A stretch of 64,000 nt of DNA from the NCBI RefSeq assembly GCF_030440365.1, contig NZ_CP124050.1:744001-808000 (forward strand), given 5' to 3'. The DNA comes from [Borrelia] lusitaniae. Its GTDB lineage: Bacteria; Spirochaetota; Spirochaetia; Borreliales; Borreliaceae. Position numbers and translations under genes: made by a program. Shown here piece after piece: positions 51,631 through 60,020 of this stretch; the stretch's first letter is position 1, and every line of letters begins with the position of its first letter. Below the pieces are notes generated by a model. The model searched no databases, was not told where the DNA came from, and saw only the letters and a list, made by a program, of their open reading frames with translations.

Positions 51631-53139
51631 TTAATTTGCTTTTCTTTTTCTAGTAAATCTAACAAGTCCAAATATTAATATTATTGTTGGAAGAATAATT
51701 AAGTTAACAATTATTAATGAAAACTTTGCATTAGCCATTTCGTTTGAAGAGCTTGGGAATTTAAGTTTAGCTCGTACTTCTCTAGACTTAATATTAAAAA
51801 ATTCTTCCTTTTGCATTAAATAATCCGAAATTCTTCCTGATAGTTCAAAGTTTGATGGAGAGCCGTTGTACATATAATCACTAAATATCATGCTTGATCC
51901 TGTTAGGATTATTTTAGAATTTTTAGAATATTGTTCTTTATAAGGACTTTTAACTTTTCCCTCAATTGCATATCCTAGTGTTTTGAGTTTATTTTCTTCA
52001 AATTTATTTGGAACTTCAAATGCATTCAAAGATATGTTTGAAAGGTTAGGCTCTCTAACTTGCCATGATTGTTTGGAGCTTGCAAATAAAGGTAAAAATT
52101 TTACTTCTGCCTCATCTTTTTTTACAAGTTCTAATGAGCTGCTCCAAGGAATTGTAGCAGAATAAAAATTTTTCATCAGCGGCATGTCTTCTTTTAAAAT
52201 ATTGCTTTTATCTATTAAGATCCATGGATAATAAGTTTGGAAATTGCCACCTAAAAAGATTGTGGGTGCTCTTTTGTCAAGAATAATATTATCGTTATAT
52301 TTTATACCATAGCTTTCAAATAGATCAAATAGTTTAGATTTAATAGGAGTTATGCCATATGGATTTTGAGGATTGTAGTCAATTGCGCTTGTTGCAACAA
52401 ATATTTTTCCATCATTAACAATAAAATCGTCAATTTTTTTTACAATCTCTTCATCGATTTCTTTAGCACCAATAATGAATAATCCATTTATTTCTTTTCT
52501 TATGTCTTCTAATTTTTCTGTTTTTAAATCTATTTCTTTTATTTCAATACCAAATGCTTTTTGCATTATTTCAGAAAAGTTTTTGTGTGCTTCTTTTAAA
52601 GTGCTGTCTCCAAAAGCAAGTCCTAAAACTTTTTTTGTATTGTTTATTAGCTTGTCAAGTCCATTTGCAAGGTCATATTCTAAATTGCTTATTTCTGTTA
52701 CAACCGGTATTATTTCTCTTTTCCCCTCGTAAATTATTTCAATTCCTGAGTATATTTTAAGTATTGAGAGTTGATTAATATCTCTTAAGTCGATTTGCTG
52801 AGAAGGAATTCCAATTTGCTCTAATGGTGTTGAAATTTTATCAGCATCAATTTCTTTATAAATCACTTTGCCTTTTGAAGCATCAGAAAAACTAATTAGA
52901 AAATTTTTTATTTGATTTGGAAAAGCAAAATAGTTTTCAAGGCTTCCTGAATTGTAATATGTTATATATATTGTTTCATTTGCACTTGAAAATAAATTTT
53001 TTGTAACTTTAGATATTGTAAAAGCTTTGTGTTTTGTAAAGTCTATTTTAAAAATGAAAATAGATATATTGCAAAAAATCAAAAAGATTATTGTAAGGTT
53101 TAAAGTTAGGTTTAAAACTTCATTTTCTTTATTTTTCAT
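51631..53139 (-). CDS. GldG-like ABC transporter auxiliary protein
   Basis: A 502-residue protein with a membrane helix near each end (about 12-29 and 475-494) and a large periplasmic part. Residues about 38-110 (SKVTKNLFSSANETIYITYY) and the LDKLINNTKKVLGLAFGDS to LFIIGAKE stretch match the GldG/ABC_transp_aux pattern found in Gld systems. The protein has no nucleotide motifs. The start is 4 bases behind the permease. In gliding Bacteroidetes GldG helps the GldA-GldF transporter; its role in spirochetes is not known. Confidence 0.85.
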   Translation of the reverse strand: MKNKENEVLNLTLNLTIIFLIFCNISIFIFKIDFTKHKAFTISKVTKNLFSSANETIYITYYNSGSLENYFAFPNQIKNFLISFSDASKGKVIYKEIDADKISTPLEQIGIPSQQIDLRDINQLSILKIYSGIEIIYEGKREIIPVVTEISNLEYDLANGLDKLINNTKKVLGLAFGDSTLKEAHKNFSEIMQKAFGIEIKEIDLKTEKLEDIRKEINGLFIIGAKEIDEEIVKKIDDFIVNDGKIFVATSAIDYNPQNPYGITPIKSKLFDLFESYGIKYNDNIILDKRAPTIFLGGNFQTYYPWILIDKSNILKEDMPLMKNFYSATIPWSSSLELVKKDEAEVKFLPLFASSKQSWQVREPNLSNISLNAFEVPNKFEENKLKTLGYAIEGKVKSPYKEQYSKNSKIILTGSSMIFSDYMYNGSPSNFELSGRISDYLMQKEEFFNIKSREVRAKLKFPSSSNEMANAKFSLIIVNLIILPTIILIFGLVRFTRKRKAN

Positions 53140-53143
53140 AATT

Positions 53144-53878
53144 TTATCTCCATTTTTTTAGCGTTATGCTGTGTGTGCTTAGTATTAGAAATGTGATTGT
53201 GAATGTAATAAAATAAACAAAGTCTGATAGGTTTAGTATGCCCATATTAAAATAGCTAAAATGGTTAGTTATTGAAATAAAATTAAGCATTTCTCCTATT
53301 ATATTTTCTTTTCCAAAAATCATAACCAATTTCCCAGAAAAGAGTATTAATATCAGTGTAAATACGGTTAGAATGTAAGAGACTATTTGACTTTTTGTAA
53401 TAGAGGAGATAAATGTTCCCATGCTTAGCACAGAGAGAGAATAAAGAATTATCCCTATGTATTGAAGCAATATTATTCCAAGATCAAATTCGCCCATGAA
53501 AATTGTCATTATTGTAAGAGGCAATGTCAGTGAGAATAGTATTAAGGTAAATATTTTAAGCGTAATAAATTTACCCAAAACTATCTCTTGAGGGCTTAGT
53601 GGTAGAGCATAAAGAAGTTCAATGCTTCCTGTTTTATGTTCTTCTGAGAATACTCCCATGCTAAGTGCTGGCAGTACTAACATTAAAATAATAGGCATTG
53701 AAGAGAAATAAGAAGTAAGAGATGCATTGTCTTTAATGAAAAATCCTGATAAAAAAATAAATGAAAAGTTTATGAATATTAAAAAAAATAGCATCACAAC
53801 GTATGCGGTTGGAGTTCCAAATAATATTTTTAGTTCTTTTTTAGAAAGCGATAAAGATTGCTTTAAATCTATTTTCAT
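53144..53878 (-). CDS. ABC-2 family permease (GldF-like)
   Basis: A 244-residue ABC-2 membrane protein with six helices. The N-terminal amphipathic LSLSKKELKILFGTPTAYVV and the ALPLSPQEIVLGKFI loop after the GSIELL stretch (residues about 88-108) are typical of ABC-2 type exporters such as GldF and NosY. Its start overlaps the end of the ATPase gene by 4 bases, so the two are translated together. It should form a dimer or pair with the GldG-like protein. Confidence 0.9.
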   Translation of the reverse strand: MKIDLKQSLSLSKKELKILFGTPTAYVVMLFFLIFINFSFIFLSGFFIKDNASLTSYFSSMPIILMLVLPALSMGVFSEEHKTGSIELLYALPLSPQEIVLGKFITLKIFTLILFSLTLPLTIMTIFMGEFDLGIILLQYIGIILYSLSVLSMGTFISSITKSQIVSYILTVFTLILILFSGKLVMIFGKENIIGEMLNFISITNHFSYFNMGILNLSDFVYFITFTITFLILSTHSITLKKWR

Positions 53879-54804
53879 TTTTCTCTCTCCTTGGTTAATT
53901 TGCTAAATATCTTTTCAAGGCTTTCATGTTTTGGGATCATTGCTTTTAAGATTATGTTATTTTTTACTATATAGCTAAAAAGATCTTCTTCGGTTTTGCC
54001 TTGAGATAGTTTTAATGAAATGTTTAAATTTTTCTCTTGTTCTTCAAGTTTTATTAATGTAAAAATATCATTTTTGCTATTAAAAAGTTTTTTTTCATTT
54101 TCAGATTTTTTTAAAGCTATTAATTCTATTTCAATCTCTTTGAGTTTGTTTTTAATAATGTTTTCTTTTGTGTCATCAGCAACAATTACTCCGTTGTTTA
54201 CAATAATTATTCTTTTACAAATAGATTCTACTTCGCTTAGTATGTGTGAAGAGAATAATATTGTACTTTCTTTTGTGAGCTCTTTTAAGAATTCTTTAAA
54301 TTCAATTATTTGATTTGGATCAAGACCATTTGTTGGTTCGTCAAGTATTACAAGTTTGGGATTGTTTATTAAAGCTCCAGCTATTCCTACTCTTTGTTTA
54401 AATCCTTTTGAAAGTTGAGAAATCAGCTTGTCTTCAACTTCTTTTAATTTGAATATGCTTACTACTTTGTCAATTTCTTTTTTTATTTTTTTAACACCTT
54501 TTATTTCCGATATGAATTTTAAATATTCTTTAACAGAAAGTTCTGGATAAAGAGCTAGTTTTTCAGGAACATATCCTATTTGTTGTAGTATTTCTTTTGA
54601 ATGCTCTACAATATCTTTCCCAAAAATTTTTACATTACCTTTGCTTGGATAATGAAACGATGTTAAAATTTTGATTAATGTCGACTTTCCGGCTCCATTT
54701 GGGCCAAGTATGCCAAGCACTTCACCTTCTTCAACCTTAAAGCTAACATTAAATAGTGCTGTAAATGAGCCATACATTTTGGTAACTTTTTCTACGTTTA
54801 TCAT
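53875..54804 (-). CDS. ABC-2 transporter ATPase (GldA-like)
   Basis: A 309-residue ATPase. Walker A GPNGAGKS (residues 33-40), signature LSKGFKQR (near 135), Walker B LVILDEPTNGLD and the His switch FSSHILSEVE are all intact. The C-terminal 90 residues are an ABC-2-type extension (DUF4162-like). It is first in the operon ATPase-permease-GldG-like-DUF4340, 8 bases behind RNase Z. Substrate unknown; GldA-type systems are thought to serve envelope functions. Confidence 0.93.
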   Translation of the reverse strand: MINVEKVTKMYGSFTALFNVSFKVEEGEVLGILGPNGAGKSTLIKILTSFHYPSKGNVKIFGKDIVEHSKEILQQIGYVPEKLALYPELSVKEYLKFISEIKGVKKIKKEIDKVVSIFKLKEVEDKLISQLSKGFKQRVGIAGALINNPKLVILDEPTNGLDPNQIIEFKEFLKELTKESTILFSSHILSEVESICKRIIIVNNGVIVADDTKENIIKNKLKEIEIELIALKKSENEKKLFNSKNDIFTLIKLEEQEKNLNISLKLSQGKTEEDLFSYIVKNNIILKAMIPKHESLEKIFSKLTKEREK

Positions 54805-54812
54805 ATATCCTC

Positions 54813-55772
54813 CTATTTAATAATAAAGTTATTTTTGCTTGCTTCAAGCCTCATTCCATCTTTTGTTAAAAAAATTTCTCCATCCGGATATTCCAATTTT
54901 GCCTCCTTTAGTAAATTTTCAAGATCTTTTCTTAATGTATATCTTTCACTAAAATGAATAAGTCCTGTTTGTAAAACTTTTGCTTGTTTGACAATATTTG
55001 CAGCTCCACCAGCTGTTAGGTGAAGTTTTTTATCTGCTTCTTTTTTAAGTTCATTTTTAAATGTGCTCTCAATTATTACAAGGTTGAAATTTTTGATTTG
55101 CTCTATGAGCTCTTTAAAATAACCAGTATCTGCAATGTATGCAACTTTTAATCCTTTTTTAGATTTTCCAAGTATTTCTGATGGCTTTATAATTTTTCCG
55201 TTTATTAGTATTTCTTTTCCATCTTGGAGAGTTTTTCTAATAGGCCCTTTAGGGATATTTAACTCTTCTGCTTTTTCTGTATTGAATTTGCCAGGTTTAT
55301 CTTTTTCTATGAATAAATATCCAATACATTCTATTGAATGTTTTAGTTTTATATATTCAATTTTTTTTGTTTTATCTTCATATATTGTTTTTTCGGTTTT
55401 ATCTATGATTATTTCTTTATAAATTATTTCATAGTTTTTATATATTTTAAGCATATCTATATTAGTTTCTGTATAGTTTTTTATTCCAACAGGTCCAGCA
55501 ATTATTAATGGATCTTTTCTTGTTTCTCCACTTTGTGACATTAGCATTACTATTCCAAGTAGTCCTGTAATGTGATCAGCATGTAGGTGCGTAATGCAAA
55601 TCATTTTTATTTTTTGCCAAGATATTTTTTGTTTTCTTAAAGACATTTGAGTTCCTTCTCCACAATCGAATAAAAAATTGTCTCCATTGTATTCGATTAG
55701 CAAGGATGACAAATATCTATTGTGAAGGGGTCTTGTTCCCCCAGTTCCTATAATGTTAATGTTGAATCCCAA
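54813..55772 (-). CDS. rnz: Ribonuclease Z
   Basis: A 319-residue metallo-beta-lactamase fold tRNA 3' endonuclease. The zinc motif HxHxDH is H62-LHAD-H67 in [10 protein letters not shown], with [12 protein letters not shown] at the start, [11 protein letters not shown], and later [12 protein letters not shown] and HFSERY. tRNA genes here do not encode CCA, so 3' trimming before CCA addition is needed. ATG start. It sits directly upstream of the GldA-like ATPase and could be cotranscribed. Length fits the short RNase Z form. Confidence 0.95.
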   Translation of the reverse strand: MGFNINIIGTGGTRPLHNRYLSSLLIEYNGDNFLFDCGEGTQMSLRKQKISWQKIKMICITHLHADHITGLLGIVMLMSQSGETRKDPLIIAGPVGIKNYTETNIDMLKIYKNYEIIYKEIIIDKTEKTIYEDKTKKIEYIKLKHSIECIGYLFIEKDKPGKFNTEKAEELNIPKGPIRKTLQDGKEILINGKIIKPSEILGKSKKGLKVAYIADTGYFKELIEQIKNFNLVIIESTFKNELKKEADKKLHLTAGGAANIVKQAKVLQTGLIHFSERYTLRKDLENLLKEAKLEYPDGEIFLTKDGMRLEASKNNFIIK

Positions 55773-55961
55773 AGATTATTCTCCCGGTTTGTTTTGAAAG
55801 TGTTAATTAGCTTTAATTGCTTGGTTAAATCTTGCTTCATTTTTAGTTTCTCTTTCTATAAGAATTATTTTAGTTTAACTTAAACATTATATTATTTTTT
55901 CATGGATTTAGAAATATTAAGAGATGGAATTACTCTTTGTATAAGCTTAAAAATTTTGATT

Positions 55962-57029
55962 TTAAGAATGATGCAAAATATTGTAATATTTTGCATATCT
56001 TTTAATATTATAATGATTTGGAATTTTTTCAATTTTTTCAATATTATTAACTAATAAATTGGATAAGTATGGAGCCATTGATATGCCCCTTGTTCCAAAA
56101 CCATTTAATATGAAGATATTTTTATGTTCGGGGTGTTCCCCCAAGAAAGGCTCTCTGTCAAGAGTTGAAGGCCTTATGTGTGCTTTTTGATCAATGACTT
56201 TGCATTTTAGATTTGTTATTTTTTTAAATTTTTTCAATAATTCTAATTTTGCCCATTCATTTGTAAGTGTATTCCAAGTATTCCATTCGTAAGTGCCCCC
56301 AAGGTAAAATTTATTGCCTTTTAGGTGAATTAAAGATACGTGTCTATTGTAAACTTCTTTAAAATTTAATTTTTTGCATTCTAATATAATGATTTCTCCT
56401 TTTGCAGGCTCAAACGGGAGGTAGGAAAAAAATCCTTTAAGTTTTTCTTTATATCCTTTTGCAAATATTAATTTTTCAAATTTGAAATCTTTTATTTTGA
56501 AAAAACTTTCTCCAAGTTTAATTTTATTTTCGTCGATATTTTTGTTTACGTATGATTTTTTTTTGATGAAATATTTTTTAATATTTTTTATATAGATTTC
56601 TGTATTAATCCTAGCGCCTTTTATTATCATTCCGCCGTTAAAGTCGTTTGAGAAATTATAAATTTTTTCATCTTTTATTTTTAAAATAAAGTTTTTCATG
56701 TTTCCATCATTTTCAAGTTTATCAATCAGTTCATTTTTTTGATTTTCAGTAGTAAAGGGTCTAAAGATATTTTTTTCTATAAAAAAGTTGGATTTAATGG
56801 TTTTTTCAATTTCTTGATAGTAATTTTTTGCAAATTCAAAAATATGCGGTTCTCTCCAGGCAATGTTCATTTTTCTCCCCATAATAGGATTAATAAGTCC
56901 GCCTGCTATTATTGTTGCTTTTGTATCTTCATCATCAAAAAGAATTACTTTTTTATTTCTTTTAAGTAGTTCGTAAGTAAGAGTGCTTCCTGCTATTCCC
57001 CCTCCGATAACTGCAAATTCATGATGCAT
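55962..57029 (-). CDS. FAD-dependent oxidoreductase (MnmC C-terminal-like)
   Basis: A 355-residue DAO-family flavoprotein. The FAD site is VIGGGIAGSTLTYELLK with acidic end LFDD; GGLINPIMGRKMN follows, and the C-terminal RPSTLDREPFLGEHPE with FILNGFGTRGISMAPYLSNLL closes the FAD site. The end strongly recalls the oxidase half of MnmC (GxRG-x3-AP). As MnmD here lacks that half, this may be the missing MnmC oxidase; glycine or other D-amino acid oxidase relatives are possible. A 12-bp inverted repeat (55972-55997) covers its last codons. Confidence 0.78.
   Translation of the reverse strand: MHHEFAVIGGGIAGSTLTYELLKRNKKVILFDDEDTKATIIAGGLINPIMGRKMNIAWREPHIFEFAKNYYQEIEKTIKSNFFIEKNIFRPFTTENQKNELIDKLENDGNMKNFILKIKDEKIYNFSNDFNGGMIIKGARINTEIYIKNIKKYFIKKKSYVNKNIDENKIKLGESFFKIKDFKFEKLIFAKGYKEKLKGFFSYLPFEPAKGEIIILECKKLNFKEVYNRHVSLIHLKGNKFYLGGTYEWNTWNTLTNEWAKLELLKKFKKITNLKCKVIDQKAHIRPSTLDREPFLGEHPEHKNIFILNGFGTRGISMAPYLSNLLVNNIEKIEKIPNHYNIKRYAKYYNILHHS
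55972..55997. repeat. 12-bp inverted repeat over the oxidoreductase stop region
   Basis: ATGCAAAATATT at 55972-55983 pairs exactly with 55986-55997 over two bases, covering the last codons of the minus-strand oxidoreductase. It may be its terminator; no T-run follows directly. Confidence 0.5.
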
Positions 57030-57226
57030 TATAAACTCCTTTTTAGATTTTGCTTATTTATAAATTTAGAGTATTTTTTGACTATAATGAAGTTTAATTA
57101 AAGATTTATTAATCTTTTGCTTTACAGGAATTAGGTATAATTTTAGTTTTCAAGCTTTATTATTGTTTAAAAACCTTTTATTTTCAATTATAATATATCA
57201 TTATGTTTTTGTATAAGGGATGTTTT

Positions 57227-57817
57227 ATGGCCAGTAAAGAAGATAATAATATTTGTGCTTTGCATGATAAATCATTAGCTTTAAAGAGTAGATCAATAGT
57301 GATTGCTGGTGAGATTAATAAGGATGTTTCTCGGCTTTTTCAGGAAAAAATATTGTTGTTAGAGACTTTGGATTTTAAAAAGCCTATATTTGTGTACATT
57401 GATTCAGAAGGAGGCGATATTGATGCTGGATTTGCTATTTTTAATATGATTCGTTTTGTTAAGCCTAAAGTTTTTACAGTTGGAGTAGGGCTTGTTGCTA
57501 GCGCTGCTGCTTTAATTTTTTTGGCTGCAAAATTAGAAAATAGATTTTCATTGCCTTTTGCCAGGTATTTATTGCATCAACCTTTGAGTGGATTTAAAGG
57601 AGTTGCCACAGATATTGAGATTTATACTAATGAGTTAAATAAAGTTAAAAAAGAACTTAATAATATTATTTCAAAAGAAACAGGTCAAAAGATTTCTAAA
57701 ATAGAAAAGGATACTGATAGGGATTTTTGGTTAGACAGTGGCGCTGCAAAAAAGTATGGACTTGTATTTGAAGTTGTTGAGACGAAGTTTCAACTTGAAG
57801 AGTTTATTTCTGCTTAG
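57227..57817 (+). CDS. clpP: ClpP-family serine protease (ClpP2)
   Basis: A 196-residue ClpP paralogue. The catalytic Ser is in GLVASAAALI (family GxASMA), the His in YLLHQPLSG (family MIHQP) and the Asp in DTDRDFWLDS. IYIDSEGGDIDAGFAIFNMI holds the oxyanion-hole and handle features. Family QG-x-A-S-D is more diverged than in ordinary ClpP, fitting its being a second ClpP. The ATG at 57227 has AAGGGATG upstream; 57203 is also in frame. The chaperone partner is not encoded nearby. Confidence 0.9.
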   Translation: MASKEDNNICALHDKSLALKSRSIVIAGEINKDVSRLFQEKILLLETLDFKKPIFVYIDSEGGDIDAGFAIFNMIRFVKPKVFTVGVGLVASAAALIFLAAKLENRFSLPFARYLLHQPLSGFKGVATDIEIYTNELNKVKKELNNIISKETGQKISKIEKDTDRDFWLDSGAAKKYGLVFEVVETKFQLEEFISA

Positions 57818-58523
57818 TGTTTTATTTTTTTCTTGCAATTTTGTAGATATAAATTTTAGTATTTTGGAGCTTAAGGTTGCAAATTTTAATTTATCTAATA
57901 ATTCTTTTCAAGAATTATTAGATTCTGCTTATAATATTCTAAATCAAAGTTTTGATTTAATAATTATTAAGAACCTTGAAAATAAAGATGTTCTTGATTT
58001 AATCAATAATAGAGTTTTATTTAGAACTTTTAAGAATGCTTATTTTATTAATCAAGGGGAAGGACTTTCTGTTAGCATTCTTTCTAAGCGTAAAATAAAT
58101 ATTAAAGTTTTAAGTGTAATGCAAGATTATGACTATTTAAAATTAGGATTGCTTGTTAATTTCGAATTTAAGGGTAATAACTATGGGATTGTTATTTATA
58201 ATTTAAGCAATGATTTTATTAAAAATTCTACCAGTTTGCAAATTAGTGAGCAAATTTTATATTTAAAAGCCCAAATGGATAAATTAATGTTTATTTTGGA
58301 TGAATCTGAATTTGTTATTTTTGATTTATTAATCAAAAATGGATTTTTTAGCTTAATAAATGATTCAAGCAATATTTCAATGTTGGCAAATAAAATTGAT
58401 TTTAGAGTTTTTTCTAATTTTTTTGCTAAGGTTTCTTTATATTCATTTATGTTTGTAATTTTAGATTATTTGTATAGCAATTATGTTATTGAGAATTTTC
58501 CTCAAAAAATAGTTATCAATTAA
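57795..58523 (+). CDS. Putative lipoprotein with endonuclease/phosphatase-like fold
   Basis: A 242-residue protein if translation starts at the TTG at 57795, giving KSLFLLSVLFFSC, a lipoprotein-type signal with a Cys at about residue 14. The frame extends back inside clpP (ATG at 57756, start at 57738) but those starts have no ribosome site. The rest shows the pattern of the endonuclease/exonuclease/phosphatase fold: LELKVANFNL, DLIIIKNLENKD, GEGLSVSILSKRKI, NYGIVIYNL and FVIFDLLIKNG, with most catalytic residues not obvious. It overlaps clpP by 23 bases. Function unknown. Confidence 0.65.
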   Translation: MKSLFLLSVLFFSCNFVDINFSILELKVANFNLSNNSFQELLDSAYNILNQSFDLIIIKNLENKDVLDLINNRVLFRTFKNAYFINQGEGLSVSILSKRKINIKVLSVMQDYDYLKLGLLVNFEFKGNNYGIVIYNLSNDFIKNSTSLQISEQILYLKAQMDKLMFILDESEFVIFDLLIKNGFFSLINDSSNISMLANKIDFRVFSNFFAKVSLYSFMFVILDYLYSNYVIENFPQKIVIN

Positions 58524-58549
58524 GTTTTAAATTTATTTTCTTGTTTAAC

Positions 58550-58579
58550 TTGACATCGTAATATAATATTATTTATTAT
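58550..58579 (+). promoter_or_regulatory. tRNA-Leu promoter
   Basis: A perfect TTGACA at 58550-58555, 18 bases, TATTAT at 58574-58579 and then 10 bases to the tRNA. It is one of the strongest matches in the window. Confidence 0.75.
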
Positions 58580-58589
58580 AGTATTCTAT

Positions 58590-58673
58590 GCCGAAGTGGT
58601 GGAAGTGGTAGACACACAGGACTTAAAATCCTGAGGAGGAAGCTCCGTACCGGTTCAAGTCCGGTCTTCGGTA
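58590..58673 (+). tRNA. tRNA-Leu (anticodon TAA)
   Basis: An 84-base tRNA with a long variable arm, as expected for Leu. GCCGAAG pairs with CTTCGGT with a G-U first pair, the anticodon arm CAGGA-CTTAAAA-TCCTG carries TAA (reads TTA, the main Leu codon), and the T arm holds GGTTCAAGTCC. Discriminator A. Its 3' end overlaps the last 19 bases of the convergent DUF368 gene. Confidence 0.96.
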
Positions 58674-59542
58674 TTTTTAAATTGTTTATTTACGTTTTTA
58701 GCTATTTTGTTGTTTGTAAGTATTCCCAATATAAATGATGTTCCCAAAGATGTAAAAGATGTAAAGTTAATTTTAAAATTTAATTTTAATACGATTAATA
58801 TCATTTGTAGAATTGATCCAAAAATTAGGCCTCTTGATAGATGAATAAAATTATTTAAGTGATTATCTATTATTTTCTTTATTATTAATATTGATGTAGC
58901 TATTCCTATTGTTGCAGCTGTTGTAAATATTGTAATAAGAGCAATGTTAAATTCGGATATAATAAGTATTATTTCTTTATAAAAGCCAAGTAGTAAAAGT
59001 GCTCCAGATCCTGAGATTCCCGGCAAGATCATTGATGCTCCGCTTATTGTTCCAGCAAATACTAATAATAAGTAATATTTTATTGAGTTTTTGTCTTTAG
59101 GTATTGTACTTTGCAATTGTATATTAGATTCTTTGATTATTAAGAATAGCACAATAATAGCTATGCCAATAAAAAACAACAAATGCTTTAATATTTTTGT
59201 ATTACTATTTATTTCTTTTATAGATATTTCTGTTTTTAGTGTTAGCATATTCCCGAATGTTAATCCTATGAAAAAGACTATTAGCAATGCTTCTATTATT
59301 CCATTATCAAAGGCATAAGCTTTAAATATTTTTGCAGTCAATAATATTGAGGTTAACATTCCTGTTGCCAAAATAGCTAAAAACGTTAAATTTTTTTTAA
59401 TTTTTGTGAGCTTTAAGATTTCTGAAATAGAATTTACTATTTTGTAATAAATTCTTAATATTAAAGCCAGTGTTCCCCCAGAAACACCTGGGATTATGTT
59501 TGCAATTCCAAGTAAAATTCCCTTGATATAAATATTAAGCAT
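58655..59542 (-). CDS. DUF368 membrane protein (PopT-type UndP translocase)
   Basis: A 295-residue membrane protein with about eight helices. Two inverted copies of the DUF368 motif stand near residues 16-38 (IIPGVSGGTLALIL) and 171-192 (MILPGISGSGALLLLGFY). DUF368 (PopT) proteins translocate undecaprenyl phosphate across the inner membrane, recycling the lipid carrier of peptidoglycan; the assignment is by family. Its stop TGA (58655-58657) lies inside the T arm of tRNA-Leu, so the last residues, including EDRT, are coded by bases antisense to that tRNA. Confidence 0.88.
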   Translation of the reverse strand: MLNIYIKGILLGIANIIPGVSGGTLALILRIYYKIVNSISEILKLTKIKKNLTFLAILATGMLTSILLTAKIFKAYAFDNGIIEALLIVFFIGLTFGNMLTLKTEISIKEINSNTKILKHLLFFIGIAIIVLFLIIKESNIQLQSTIPKDKNSIKYYLLLVFAGTISGASMILPGISGSGALLLLGFYKEIILIISEFNIALITIFTTAATIGIATSILIIKKIIDNHLNNFIHLSRGLIFGSILQMILIVLKLNFKINFTSFTSLGTSFILGILTNNKIAKNVNKQFKNTEDRT

Positions 59543-59581
59543 TTTTATTTTTAGACTTTAAATATTTTCAATTTGAATTCT

Positions 59582-59911
59582 TTATCTGTCATCACCTTCG
59601 CCATTTATTGTTCCATTTTCATATCGTGTTTGTATTTTTTTTAGATTTGTAAGGGCAACATCTTCAAGCGTAATGCCTAAGTTGTTGCTTAAATTTGACA
59701 AGTACCACAAAACGTCTCCAAGCTCTTTTTTAATTGATGTTAAATACTCACCATCAATAATATAATTTTTATCTCTTCCCAATTTTTTTATTTTTTCAAC
59801 AACTTCTCCGGTTTCCCCAGCAAGACCAAGTGTTGTTAGAATTAATTCTTCTTTTTTATTTTTATACTTAGCAGTTTTTTTTGCTTTTTCTTGGTATTCG
59901 TTTAGTTCCAT
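59582..59911 (-). CDS. MazG-like nucleotide pyrophosphohydrolase
   Basis: A 109-residue single-domain MazG-family protein that would cleave dNTPs or (deoxy)nucleotide triphosphates to monophosphates. The EExxE-type metal motif is LAGETGEVVEKI and the second ELGDVLWYLSNL (ExxD). It is shorter than E. coli MazG (263), equal to the RS21-C6/dUTPase-like forms. It starts 109 bases before the peptidase gene on the other strand and is 39 bases upstream of the DUF368 gene, which may be cotranscribed. Confidence 0.9.
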   Translation of the reverse strand: MELNEYQEKAKKTAKYKNKKEELILTTLGLAGETGEVVEKIKKLGRDKNYIIDGEYLTSIKKELGDVLWYLSNLSNNLGITLEDVALTNLKKIQTRYENGTINGEGDDR

Positions 59912-60020
59912 GTTGAGAGAAAGTTTATTACAGTTTGTTATTATTTACAAGGCTTAAGCATGATTTATTTTTTTTATATTTTTTTTATTATAATGAATTA
60001 ATCCTGGAAGAATTTGTAGT

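Noticed and set aside
55902..56054. 50-codon plus-strand frame starting in the rnz-oxidoreductase gap
   Set aside because: It has no ribosome site, most of it lies antisense to the oxidoreductase end, and its hydrophobic second half is explained by the antisense effect.
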